Of a stretch of DNA of 64,000 nucleotides, positions 7,743 through 16,412 are shown in pieces. This stretch comes from Streptomyces sp. NBC_01549. GTDB taxonomy: Bacteria; Actinomycetota; Actinomycetes; Streptomycetales; Streptomycetaceae. The notes beneath the pieces are model-generated. The model saw only the letters and a list, made by a program, of their open reading frames with translations. It had not been told where the DNA came from and made no database searches. Numbering within the stretch: the first letter of the stretch is position 1; every line of letters starts with the position of its first letter. The translations under genes were made by a program, and so were the position numbers. The stretch covers positions 682,001 through 746,000 of the forward strand of contig NZ_JAPEPW010000001.1 of the NCBI RefSeq assembly GCF_026339955.1, given 5' to 3'.

Positions 7743-9704
7743 TCAGGAATGGAGCGGGTTGGCCAAGGCGACATAGACGGACTGGGTGTCGACCGGGCCG
7801 ACGAGTTCGTCGAGGCCGTGCAGCCGGGTCAGCAGGTTGGCCTTGCAGCGCAGGACGGGCGAGTCGAGGAGGCGGGCCGGCAGGGGTGTACGCAGTCGGG
7901 CCGGTCCGGAGGCCGCCTCGGTGAGGAAGCGTCGGAAGGCGGCGAGCAGCAGTTGTTCGTCGGCGAGGTGCTGGGAGCCGAACGCGCCGATGAGGCCGAG
8001 TACGTTGTTGATCGCCAGGTAGTAGGCGAAGCGTTCGTCGGTGACCTCGTCGGAGACGAAGGTGTCGCTGAGTTCACCGATGCCGGGCAGGCGGGCGTCC
8101 AGTTCGGCGCGCCGGGACTCTCGGAAGTAGTAGCCCTGGTTGTCCCGGTAGCGGCCGCCCGCGGGCCAGCCCTCGGGGTCCAGTACGAGCAGGGTGTTCT
8201 GCTGGTGTGCCTCCAGCGCGATCCCCGCCTCGCTGTCCAGCCAGAGCACGGGACGTACGACCTGCTCCAGGTAGCGCAGGAACCACTCGGCGGCGACGGC
8301 GCCACGGGGCTTGCTCGTGCGCCCGGCGAGGCGGGTGACGATCTCGGCGAGCCGGGACCGCATGACGGGGCGGTCCTCGGACCCGCCGCGTGCGCCGGGT
8401 TGGGCGTGAGGCCGGGGGGAGACGAGTCCCGCGACACAGCCGGCGTCGTCCGTCGGACCGAACGGGTTGTGGCGGATCATCACGTCGAGCCCGGTCAGTG
8501 GGGTGCCGTCCGGGGCGTTGACCGCGAGCCACGCGGGATCGCGGACGATGTCGAAGCCCGGGTGGGCTGACTGCCACTGCTTGGACAGGCCGCCGCGCAG
8601 CAGACGGTGGACCTCCACCCCGCGGTGGAGCTCCTTGCGGAGGTTCTCCCGGCGGGAGTTGGTGATGCGTAGGCCCAGCGACAGCTTGAGCATCGCGGGG
8701 GCGCCGGAGCGGTAGAGGGTACGGACGGAGGAGGTGGGGTGCCAGGCGGAGCCGTGCGGGCCGAGGTCCCGGAGCAGTCCGGCGTCGAGCAGGGCCGCGG
8801 TCTCGGGGCGGTGCCGGACCTCGGCCATCTGCCAGGGGTGCAGCGGCAGGGCGGCGTAACCGTCGGGCAGGGGCAGCCCGGCTCCGGCCAGCCGCGCGGT
8901 GAGCAGTTGCGCGGGGACGGGCCGGCCGCGCTCCGTCCACGCCGACTCGGCCGCCAGGACCGAGGGGGCGACCGCCATCCAGTGCAGCGGAAAGGAGCCG
9001 CGCAACTCGGGTGAGTACAGCCGTGCTTCGGCCTCGGAGAACCCTTCCCGGCTCTTCGGGGTGGGGTGCCACGGGTGCCCCAGCACAAGTGCTTGTTCGG
9101 CGGCGAGGAAGAGGTCGGGGGTGTCGGCGGGCCGCTGCCTGCGGTCGTTGATGAACACGACGGTCCGCCGCACCGAGTCGGCGACACGGCCGACCAGGTC
9201 GGCACCCCCGCCGGGGCCGCTCTCGGCAACGGACGTCGAGGTCACCACGGCCGTGCTCGTCGTCCCGAGGCCCATCGCCGCCTGGCGTGCGAGCAGCGCC
9301 GCCACGGTGACGGCGTCGGCGGGCGGCGCTCCGTCGGGGGCGTCGGCGAGGTGCGGGAGGCCGAAGCGGTGCCAGCCGGTCGGGGACCAGTAGTGGACCG
9401 GCGTCAGGAGGGAAACGCCGCTGGCCGGGAGCGGGATGCGGAGGGTGCCGTCGGTGGGGGCGGCCAGGTTGTTCTCCCGTACCCAGCAGCGCAGCAGGTT
9501 CTCGACCGCCGCCGCCTGGGCCGCGGTGTGGACGGCGGGATGCTCCAGCAGGTCGGCGGTTGCGCCACGCAGCCGCTCGGTCTCCCGGGCCCCTCCCTTC
9601 TGCCGGGGGACCGCGTCGGCCCCCGCGACGAGCGGGGTCTGTGTGGCGCAGGCCGCTCGCTCGTGGGTGTCGGGACGGCCGTCGGATGCGGGGGTCGCGT
9701 TCAA
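7743..9704 (-). CDS. IucA/IucC-family NRPS-independent siderophore synthetase (upstream copy)
   Basis: A 653-aa NIS synthetase. TTG at 9704 is chosen because GAGGAACTCTC precedes it. Motifs are LVLGHPWHPTPKSREGFSE, YAALPLHPWQMAEV, SSVRTLYR, KLSLGLRITNSRREN (ATP-binding core) and EAHQQNTLLVLD. It differs clearly from the 4822-6849 paralogue, so the two likely catalyse successive condensations, as RhbC and RhbF do in rhizobactin synthesis. It lies 306 bp downstream of the aminotransferase and 86 bp before the GNAT gene. Confidence 0.94.
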   Translation of the reverse strand: MNATPASDGRPDTHERAACATQTPLVAGADAVPRQKGGARETERLRGATADLLEHPAVHTAAQAAAVENLLRCWVRENNLAAPTDGTLRIPLPASGVSLLTPVHYWSPTGWHRFGLPHLADAPDGAPPADAVTVAALLARQAAMGLGTTSTAVVTSTSVAESGPGGGADLVGRVADSVRRTVVFINDRRQRPADTPDLFLAAEQALVLGHPWHPTPKSREGFSEAEARLYSPELRGSFPLHWMAVAPSVLAAESAWTERGRPVPAQLLTARLAGAGLPLPDGYAALPLHPWQMAEVRHRPETAALLDAGLLRDLGPHGSAWHPTSSVRTLYRSGAPAMLKLSLGLRITNSRRENLRKELHRGVEVHRLLRGGLSKQWQSAHPGFDIVRDPAWLAVNAPDGTPLTGLDVMIRHNPFGPTDDAGCVAGLVSPRPHAQPGARGGSEDRPVMRSRLAEIVTRLAGRTSKPRGAVAAEWFLRYLEQVVRPVLWLDSEAGIALEAHQQNTLLVLDPEGWPAGGRYRDNQGYYFRESRRAELDARLPGIGELSDTFVSDEVTDERFAYYLAINNVLGLIGAFGSQHLADEQLLLAAFRRFLTEAASGPARLRTPLPARLLDSPVLRCKANLLTRLHGLDELVGPVDTQSVYVALANPLHS

Positions 9705-9890
9705 GAGAGTTCCTCGTGGGGTCGTTCAGGCTCGTGCGGCGACGAACCGGGGCGGTACTGGCGTGCGCGGGGCCTTGGGCGTTCCTGGTCGATCCGGGTG
9801 AGGGCGGTGGTTCTGGTCGAGGTGGCGGTGGTCCGAGTGAGGTCCGCGTCTCACCGCCGCGGCGCGGGAGGCTGGTCCGGCGTGGTGGAC

Positions 9891-9976
9891 CGGTCGGGGC
9901 GGGGGCTGGTCCGGGGGTGCTGAAACCGGTCGCGGCGGGGGCTGGTCCGGGGGTGCTGAAACCTGTCGCGGCGGGG
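9891..9976. repeat. 36-bp direct repeat, about 2.4 copies
   Basis: Units start at 9891 and 9927 with a partial third at 9963. The core GCTGGTCCGGGGGTGCTGAA is identical in the two full units and the flanks differ at one or two bases. It lies in the 305-bp gap between the aminotransferase and the upstream NIS synthetase. The length is a multiple of 3, but no supported gene covers it. The rest of the gap is GC-rich with no recognisable feature. Confidence 0.8.
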
Positions 9977-10009
9977 CTCCGTACGGCCCGCCCGCGGCGG
10001 TTTCCGGCC

Positions 10010-11527
10010 CTATCCGGCGTGCTCACCGGAGTCGGAACCCCGACCGTTCCCGGCCGTCCCGCCCAGCCCCGCACGCGCCACCACCCCCACCGCGTCCGCC
10101 AGTCGGTCGAGCACCGCCGTCGCCTGTTCGTCGCTGATCGTCAGGGGTGGGAGGAGTCGCACCACGCTGGCGCGGCGCCCGCCCAGCTCCACGATCAGAC
10201 CGCGGCGAAGACACTCGCGCTGCACGGCGGCGGCGAGTTCGGGGGCGGCGGGCCGGGGGCCGTCGGTGGGGGTGTCGGACGGTGTCTCGGGGTCCACCAT
10301 CTCGACGCCGATCATCAGCCCGCGGCCCCGTACGTCACCGACGCAGGGAAACTCACCCGCGAGTCCGCGGAGTTGGGTGAGCATGCGGGAGCCCAGGGTC
10401 GCCGCGCGCTCGGCTAGTCCGTTCTCGCGCACGTACGCGAGGGTCGCCGTGCCCGCGGCCATGGCCAGCTGGTTGCCCCGGAACGTTCCCGCGTGGGCGC
10501 CCGGTTGCCAGACGTCGAGGTCGTCGCGGTAGACGACGACGGCCAGCGGCAGACTGCCGCCGATGGCCTTGGACAGGACCATCACGTCCGGGGTGATCCC
10601 GCTGTGTTCCACGGCCCAGAAGGCACCGGTGCGCCCGACGCCGGTCTGGACCTCGTCCGCGATCAGGGGGATGGAGCGCGCCGCGGTGATCTCGCGCATC
10701 CGGCGCATCCAGTCGTCGGGCGCGGGAATCACCCCGCCCTCGCCCTGGACAGGTTCGAGGATCATCCCGGCGGGGCGCGGTACGCCGGACTTGGTGTCGT
10801 CGAGCAGGGACTCAGTCCAGCGCGCGGCGAGGTCGGCTCCGCGTTCACCGCCGATGCCGAACGGGCAGCGGTAGTCCTGGGGATAGGGCAGGCGCGCGAC
10901 CCGTACCTCGGTCGCGCCCCCGGATGCTTCGAGCGCCCCCGCGGTCATCCCGTGATACGCGCCGGTGAACGCGAGCATCCCGGTGCGTCCGGTCGCCGCG
11001 CGCACCAGTTTGAACGCGGCCTCGACGGCGTCCGTCCCGGCGGGGCCGCAGAACTGCACCCGCGCCCGAGCGGCGAACTCCGGGGGCAGCGTGCGGAACA
11101 GCTCAGTGGTGAAGGCGTCCTTGACGGGCGTGGCCAGGTCGAGGACGTGCAGCGGTGCCCCGGAGTCGAGAACTTTTCTGATCGCTTCCAGGACCACCGG
11201 ATGGTTGTGCCCCAGGGCCAGGGTGCCCGCGCCGGAGAGGCAGTCGAGGTAACGGCGGCCGTCCGCGCCCTCGATGGTCAGCCCCCGCGCCCGCACGGGG
11301 ACGATCGGCAGAGCGCGCGCATAGGTGCGGGCCGCCGACTCGCGCGCCGACTGGCGCCGCAGAATCCCCTCGTGCGCCGCGCGCGCCCCCTCGGACGCTC
11401 CGGGCACCCTCTCCCGCGCCCCCTCGGAGGTCCCGGGCAACCTCCCTCGTGCCGCCCCGGACACCCCCTCCCGTGTCTCCTCGGGCTCTCGCCCCACCGG
11501 TACCACCGCAGACTCGGTCACGGCCAC
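10010..11527 (-). CDS. Class III aminotransferase, diaminobutyrate--2-oxoglutarate type
   Basis: A PLP-dependent aminotransferase of about 505 aa. GTG at 11527 follows GGGAGGA ten bases upstream; another GTG at 11521 is possible. The core has the signature YLDCLSGAGTLALGHNHP, the substrate region FCGPAGTDAVEAAFKLVRAATGR, and LIADEVQTGVGRTG with the PLP Asp. The Schiff-base Lys lies in MVLSKAIGGSLPLAVV. This matches RhbA/EctB-type enzymes that make 2,4-diaminobutyrate from aspartate semialdehyde. It is first in the siderophore operon. The N-terminal 50 residues carry an imperfect GxxPGxSEGAR repeat. No iron box (TTAGGTTAGGCTAACCTAA type) was seen upstream. Confidence 0.93.
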   Translation of the reverse strand: MAVTESAVVPVGREPEETREGVSGAARGRLPGTSEGARERVPGASEGARAAHEGILRRQSARESAARTYARALPIVPVRARGLTIEGADGRRYLDCLSGAGTLALGHNHPVVLEAIRKVLDSGAPLHVLDLATPVKDAFTTELFRTLPPEFAARARVQFCGPAGTDAVEAAFKLVRAATGRTGMLAFTGAYHGMTAGALEASGGATEVRVARLPYPQDYRCPFGIGGERGADLAARWTESLLDDTKSGVPRPAGMILEPVQGEGGVIPAPDDWMRRMREITAARSIPLIADEVQTGVGRTGAFWAVEHSGITPDVMVLSKAIGGSLPLAVVVYRDDLDVWQPGAHAGTFRGNQLAMAAGTATLAYVRENGLAERAATLGSRMLTQLRGLAGEFPCVGDVRGRGLMIGVEMVDPETPSDTPTDGPRPAAPELAAAVQRECLRRGLIVELGGRRASVVRLLPPLTISDEQATAVLDRLADAVGVVARAGLGGTAGNGRGSDSGEHAG

Positions 11528-11810
11528 GACTTCAGGTCCTCCCGCTGTCCAGAGGCGAGTTGGCGGGGGGCTCCGAGCACAGACGGCAGGTCCCCGTACG
11601 TACCAACGACGCGACGCGCTCGGGGAAGCGGGTGAGCCGAAGATCCTTGCCGTGACGGAACCGTTGCCGTTCCGTGGGATGTCCCCCACAGCGAGCGCAT
11701 AGTGTGTGGTGCCGTTCAGTGACACCGAACGACGCACCTGCGTCCCGTACCCGGGGACTCCGGATCGACGGATCCTGACAGGTTCTCTTACGTCCAGGGG
11801 GAGTTACACC

Positions 11811-13040
11811 ATGCGATCCACACGCCCACCCTTCGCCGCCCGCCGAGGGAGGAACACGCGCCGCAAGACCTCCCCCGTACTGGCCGTCGTCGGCCTGACG
11901 GCGGCGCTGGCGCTCACCGCCACCGGCTGCGACTCGGGTGACAGCACCGCGAGCGGCCAGGCCGGTGCGTCGGCGTCCCAGAGCGCCGACGGCAAGATCA
12001 AGATCCCGGACGACATCAAGAACAAGCTCAAAGAGCACGGGATCGACATCGACAAGTGGAAGAACGGCGCCTGGAAGAACTGGAACAAGGACGACTGGCT
12101 GCGCGAGGCCAACGACTTCGTCAACCCGATCATCAAGGGGCTGTGGGACCCGGACCGGATGCGCGGCGCCGACGACCCGGACAAGAACAAGGGCGTCGAC
12201 GAGAACGACCTCTCCGGTGACCAGGGCATCACCGACGCCACTCCGGCCCCCGTGGCGGCGAAGGCCGTGAGCGCCGCCTACCACGACAGCGTGCCCGAGG
12301 CGGGCAAGGTGTTCTTCGACTCCCCCGAGGGCACGATGGTCTGCTCGGCGACCGTCGTCGAGGACCCGGCGCACCCGGGCAAGTCGAACCTCGTGTGGAC
12401 CGCGGGCCACTGCGTCCACGCCGGCAAGAAGGGCGGCTGGTACCGCAACATCGCCTTCGTGCCGTCGTACAACGACGCCGGCAGGACGTCCGCCCAGCTG
12501 CAGAACGCCGCCAGGACGGAGGTCGCTCCGTACGGTGTCTGGTGGAGCGACGGGGCGCAGACCTCGGACCAGTGGATCGCGCAGGGCGGTTCCACCGGCG
12601 GCCAGGGCGCGTCGTACGACTTCGCGGTCCTGCATGTGACGCCGGAGAAGGGCGGCAACGGCAAGTCCCTCGAGGAGACCGTCGGTTCGGCACTCCCGGT
12701 GAACTTCAACGCTCCGGCCGTGCCGCAGGTCTCGAGCATCACAGCGACCGGGTACCCGGCGGCGGCTCCGTTCGACGGGCAGAAGCTGTATCAGTGCACC
12801 GACCGGCCGGGGCGGTTGTCGATCGCCAAGGCGGATCCGACGATGTACCGCATCGGGTGCACCATGACCGGTGGTTCGTCCGGCGGCGGCTGGGTGGCGA
12901 CCGGGTCGGACGGCAAGCCCGCCCTGGTGTCCAACACCTCGATCGGTCCGGTCAGCGCGGGCTGGCTGGCGGGTCCGCACCTGGGTGCGGTCGCCAAGGG
13001 TGTGTACGACTCGGTGAGCAAGAAGTTCGCGAGCCAGTGA
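11811..13040 (+). CDS. Secreted trypsin-like (S1 family) serine protease, probable lipoprotein
   Basis: A 409-aa exported protease. ATG at 11811 follows AGGGGGAG. The signal sequence has an Arg-rich N-region, a hydrophobic core (about residues 22-36) and the lipobox-like ATGC with Cys40, so lipid anchoring is probable. A charged Lys/Asp-rich linker (60-135) precedes the catalytic domain. The triad is visible: His200 in WTAGHC, Asp270 in YDFAVLHV and Ser357 in GGSSGGGW. It looks closest to the V8/glutamyl-endopeptidase-like S1B group. It stands alone between the siderophore operon and hflX and ends at a strong shared terminator. The substrate is unknown. Confidence 0.9.
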   Translation: MRSTRPPFAARRGRNTRRKTSPVLAVVGLTAALALTATGCDSGDSTASGQAGASASQSADGKIKIPDDIKNKLKEHGIDIDKWKNGAWKNWNKDDWLREANDFVNPIIKGLWDPDRMRGADDPDKNKGVDENDLSGDQGITDATPAPVAAKAVSAAYHDSVPEAGKVFFDSPEGTMVCSATVVEDPAHPGKSNLVWTAGHCVHAGKKGGWYRNIAFVPSYNDAGRTSAQLQNAARTEVAPYGVWWSDGAQTSDQWIAQGGSTGGQGASYDFAVLHVTPEKGGNGKSLEETVGSALPVNFNAPAVPQVSSITATGYPAAAPFDGQKLYQCTDRPGRLSIAKADPTMYRIGCTMTGGSSGGGWVATGSDGKPALVSNTSIGPVSAGWLAGPHLGAVAKGVYDSVSKKFASQ

Positions 13041-13093
13041 GCCGACGATCCGCAGGCCGGTGAGCCCGCGCGCCGCTCTCACCTTGCCACGGC

Positions 13094-13128
13094 GAAGGCC
13101 CGCCCCCTGCGAGAGGGGGCGGGCCTTC
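13094..13128. terminator. Bidirectional terminator between protease gene and hflX
   Basis: A perfect 15-bp stem GAAGGCCCGCCCCCT / AGGGGGCGGGCCTTC with loop GCGAG. It lies between two genes that end toward each other and can serve both strands. Confidence 0.92.
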
Positions 13129-13152
13129 GTACGTCGCTGCGGAAGCGAGGGG

Positions 13153-14649
13153 TTAGAGCGCGACCGGCGCCGGGACGTACGGCGCGAGGTCCGCGGCCAG
13201 TTCCTCGTGCACCCGCACCTTGAGCAGGGTGCCCTCCGGGGTGTGCTCCTCGGAGATCACCTCGCCCTCGGAGTGGGCGCGCGCGACCAGCCTGCCGTGC
13301 GTGTACGGGACGAGCGCCTCGATCTCGACCGAGGGGCGGGGCAGCTCGTTGTCGATGAGCGCGAGCAGCTCGTCGATGTTCATCCCGGTGCGGGCCGAGA
13401 CCGCGATGGAGCGCTTCTCGATCCGCATCAGCCGCTGGAGGACCAGTGGGTCGGCCGCGTCCGCCTTGTTGATCACCACGATCTCGGGCACGTCGGTCGC
13501 GCCGACGTCACGGATGACCTCGCGCACGGCGGCCAGCTGCTCCTCCGGCGCCGGGTGCGAGCCGTCCACGACGTGCAGGATCAGGTCGGAGTCGCCGACC
13601 TCCTCCATCGTGGAGCGGAACGCCTCGACGAGGTGGTGCGGCAGGTGGCGTACGAACCCGACCGTGTCGGCCAGGGTGTACAGCCGTCCGCTCGGGGTCT
13701 CGGCCCGGCGCACGGTCGGGTCGAGGGTCGCGAACAGCGCGTTCTCGACCAGTACGCCCGCACCGGTGAGGCGGTTGAGCAGGGAGGACTTGCCCGCGTT
13801 GGTGTAGCCGGCGATGGCGACCGAGGGCACCTTGTTCCTGCGGCGCTCCTGGCGCTTGATCTCGCGGCCGGTCTTCATGTCCGCGATCTCCCGGCGCATC
13901 TTCGCCATCTTCTCGCGGATACGGCGCCGGTCTGTCTCGATCTTGGTCTCACCGGGACCACGGGTGGCGAGGCCGCCGCCCTTGCCGCCGCCCATCTGAC
14001 GGGACAGCGACTGACCCCAGCCGCGCAGCCTCGGCAGCATGTACTGCATCTGTGCGAGCGCGACCTGCGCCTTGCCCTCTCGGGACTTGGCGTGCTGGGC
14101 GAAGATGTCGAGGATCAGGGCCGTACGGTCGATGACCTTGACCTTGACGACGTCTTCCAGGTGGATCAGCTGGCCGGGGCTCAGCTCACCGTCGCAGATC
14201 ACGGTGTCGGCGCCGGTCTCCAGGACGATGTCCCGCAGCTCGTTGGCCTTGCCGGATCCGATGTACGTGGCCGCGTCGGGCTTGTCGCGGCGCTGGACAA
14301 CGCCGTCGAGCACGAGCGCGCCCGCGGTCTCCGCGAGAGCTGCCAGCTCGGCGAGGGAGTTGTCCGCGTCCTGAATGGTTCCCGTGGTCCACACACCGAC
14401 GAGGACGACTCGCTCCAGACGGAGCTGTCGGTACTCGACCTCGGTGACGTCCTCGAGCTCGGTGGAGAGGCCCGCCACACGGCGCAGGGCCGCGCGCTCG
14501 GAGCGGTCGAACTGGTCGCCGTCCCGCTCTCCGTCGATCTCGTGGCTCCAGGCGACGTCCTCTTCCATCAGGGCATCGGCCCGAAGACCTTCGGGGTAGT
14601 TCTGCGCGAGGCTCTGCGCGTCCTGGGAAGGGGAAGAAGAGGAGGTCAT
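13153..14649 (-). CDS. hflX: GTPase HflX, ribosome-associated
   Basis: A 498-aa HflX-type GTPase. ATG at 14649 follows AAGGA and gives MTSSSSPSQDAQ. The N-terminal HflX domain includes YIGSGKANELRDIV and ERTALILDIFAQHAKSREGK-like sequence, then the Gly-rich loop QMGGGKGGGLATRGPGE. The coiled helical region RRRIREKMAKMRREI follows. The G domain has G1 AGYTNAGKSSLL, G3 DTVGFVRHLP and G4 NKAD. In other bacteria HflX splits or rescues stalled ribosomes under stress. It converges on the protease gene. Confidence 0.97.
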   Translation of the reverse strand: MTSSSSPSQDAQSLAQNYPEGLRADALMEEDVAWSHEIDGERDGDQFDRSERAALRRVAGLSTELEDVTEVEYRQLRLERVVLVGVWTTGTIQDADNSLAELAALAETAGALVLDGVVQRRDKPDAATYIGSGKANELRDIVLETGADTVICDGELSPGQLIHLEDVVKVKVIDRTALILDIFAQHAKSREGKAQVALAQMQYMLPRLRGWGQSLSRQMGGGKGGGLATRGPGETKIETDRRRIREKMAKMRREIADMKTGREIKRQERRRNKVPSVAIAGYTNAGKSSLLNRLTGAGVLVENALFATLDPTVRRAETPSGRLYTLADTVGFVRHLPHHLVEAFRSTMEEVGDSDLILHVVDGSHPAPEEQLAAVREVIRDVGATDVPEIVVINKADAADPLVLQRLMRIEKRSIAVSARTGMNIDELLALIDNELPRPSVEIEALVPYTHGRLVARAHSEGEVISEEHTPEGTLLKVRVHEELAADLAPYVPAPVAL

Positions 14650-14863
14650 TGGATCCTTACGTCGATGGGGACACCGATACGTCACTGCCGGTATCGATGG
14701 CGTCACTGGTGGAACCTGTTCGGCGACGGACACCACCCGTCACATACGAGAACGTCCGGGACCACCGGGAGATTCCCGGATTCCGCCGGGCCAACCCTCC
14801 GCGGGGCCGCGCCGCCGACCCGACGATGTTCGCACGGCACGGCCCGTCTCGTCACGCGAGTTC

Positions 14864-16345
14864 TCAGGCGCCCTTGCGTGCCTTCGGGGCGTCGCTCTTC
14901 CAGTCCGGGTGACCGGGCATGGATGGTGTCTTCGTGCCGTAGACCCAGGCCCGGAAGAACCCGCTCAGGTCGCGGTTCGCGAGAGTGGACGCGAGCCGCT
15001 CGAAGTCCGCGGTCGTGGCCGTGCCATCCCGGTGAAGGGCGACCCAGGCGCGCTCCAGCCGCTCGAAGGCGGGGCGTCCGATCTCCTGGCGCAGCGCGTA
15101 CAGGGCGAGCGCGGCCCCGTCGTAGACGCTGGGCCGGAAGATGCTGATCTTCTGTCCCGGCTTGGGCTCCTTGGGCGCTCCGGGCGGCCCTCCGGTGGCG
15201 CGCCAGGTGTCGGAGGCGCGGTAGGCCGCCTTCATACGGGTCTCCATGGGCTTGTCCGCCTTCTCCTCGGCGTACAGGGCCTCGTACCAGGTCGCGTGCC
15301 CCTCGTTGAGCCACAGGTCGGACCAGGTGCGGGGGCTGACACTGTCGCCGAACCACTGGTGCGACAGCTCGTGCACCATGATCGACTCGACGTACCACTT
15401 CGGCAGCGCGGGCTCCGTGAAGAGCTCTCTCTCGAAGAGAGAGAGCGTCTGTGTCTCCAGTTCGAAGCCGGTCCGCGCCTCGGCCATCAGCAGCCCGTAG
15501 GTCTCGAAGGGGTACGGGCCGACCTTGCTCTCCATCCAGGCGATCTGGTCGGGCGTCTTCTTGAGCCACGGTTCGAGGAGCTCGCGGTCCTTGGTGGGCA
15601 CCACGTCGCGGACCGGCAGACCGTGCGGACCGTCGCGGTGCAGCACGCTGGAGCGGCCGATGGACACCTGGGTGAGTTCGGTGGCCATGGGGTGTGAGGT
15701 GCGGTACGTCCAGGTGGTGGACTTTCCGGCCCGGTCCACCCGGGTGGGCAGTCCGTTGGCCACGGCCGTGTACCCGTCGGGGGCGGTGACGTGGATGGTG
15801 AACATCGCCTTGTCCGAGGGGTGGTCGTTGCACGGGAAGACCAGGTGCCCGGCGTCGGCCTGGTTGGCCATGGCGAGGCCGTCCTTCGTCTGCACCCAGC
15901 CGCCGTCCCCGTTCCCGGTGGTGACCGGGTCGCTCGCGTGCCGCACGGTGATCCGCATCCAATCGCCCGCGGGCACCGGATCCCTGGGCGTCACCACCAG
16001 GTCCTCACCGGCGCTCGTGAACGTCGCTGGCGCCCCGTTCACCTCGACCGATCCCACCGTGCCGTGCGCGTAGTCGAGATTGACGCGCTCGAGCCGCTCG
16101 GACGTCACGGCGTCGATCGTGGTGACGGCCGCCAGCGGCTTGTCGTTGACGCCGGGGTAGGCGAAGGAGAGGTCGTACGACTTGACGTCGTACCCGGGAT
16201 TGCCCAGGTACGGGAAGAGGCGGTCACCGATGCCGAGCGGCGCGGCCGGGGACGGGGCGCTCGCGGCGACGAGACAGACCGAGACGGCGGAGGCGAGGAA
16301 CGCCGCCTTGATACGACGGTTCCTGGTGCGGAGGGTGAGCAGCAT
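14864..16345 (-). CDS. Secreted M1-family zinc metallopeptidase
   Basis: A 493-aa gluzincin. Residues 1-35 are a Sec signal peptide (RRIKAAFLASAVSVCLVAASAP). The N-terminal beta-rich domain is typical of M1 aminopeptidases. The zinc site is H325-E326-x-x-H329 in VHELSHQWFGD with Glu348 in LNEGHATW. The exopeptidase GxMEN region is represented by GFELETQT. The protein lacks the large C-terminal alpha domain of PepN, so it is a short secreted form. It is probably transcribed alone, upstream of hflX and downstream of rshA on the same strand. Confidence 0.94.
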   Translation of the reverse strand: MLLTLRTRNRRIKAAFLASAVSVCLVAASAPSPAAPLGIGDRLFPYLGNPGYDVKSYDLSFAYPGVNDKPLAAVTTIDAVTSERLERVNLDYAHGTVGSVEVNGAPATFTSAGEDLVVTPRDPVPAGDWMRITVRHASDPVTTGNGDGGWVQTKDGLAMANQADAGHLVFPCNDHPSDKAMFTIHVTAPDGYTAVANGLPTRVDRAGKSTTWTYRTSHPMATELTQVSIGRSSVLHRDGPHGLPVRDVVPTKDRELLEPWLKKTPDQIAWMESKVGPYPFETYGLLMAEARTGFELETQTLSLFERELFTEPALPKWYVESIMVHELSHQWFGDSVSPRTWSDLWLNEGHATWYEALYAEEKADKPMETRMKAAYRASDTWRATGGPPGAPKEPKPGQKISIFRPSVYDGAALALYALRQEIGRPAFERLERAWVALHRDGTATTADFERLASTLANRDLSGFFRAWVYGTKTPSMPGHPDWKSDAPKARKGA

Positions 16346-16412
16346 GGACCACCGCTACCAGCGCGCACCCGCCCCGCGGTGACGACTCGCGCCGGGCCCA
16401 CCCGATCGGGTG

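Noticed and set aside
11528..11810. IdeR/DmdR1 iron box before the siderophore operon
   Set aside because: No TTAGGTTAGGCTAACCTAA-like palindrome was found by reading the region. Iron control is therefore not shown by the sequence.
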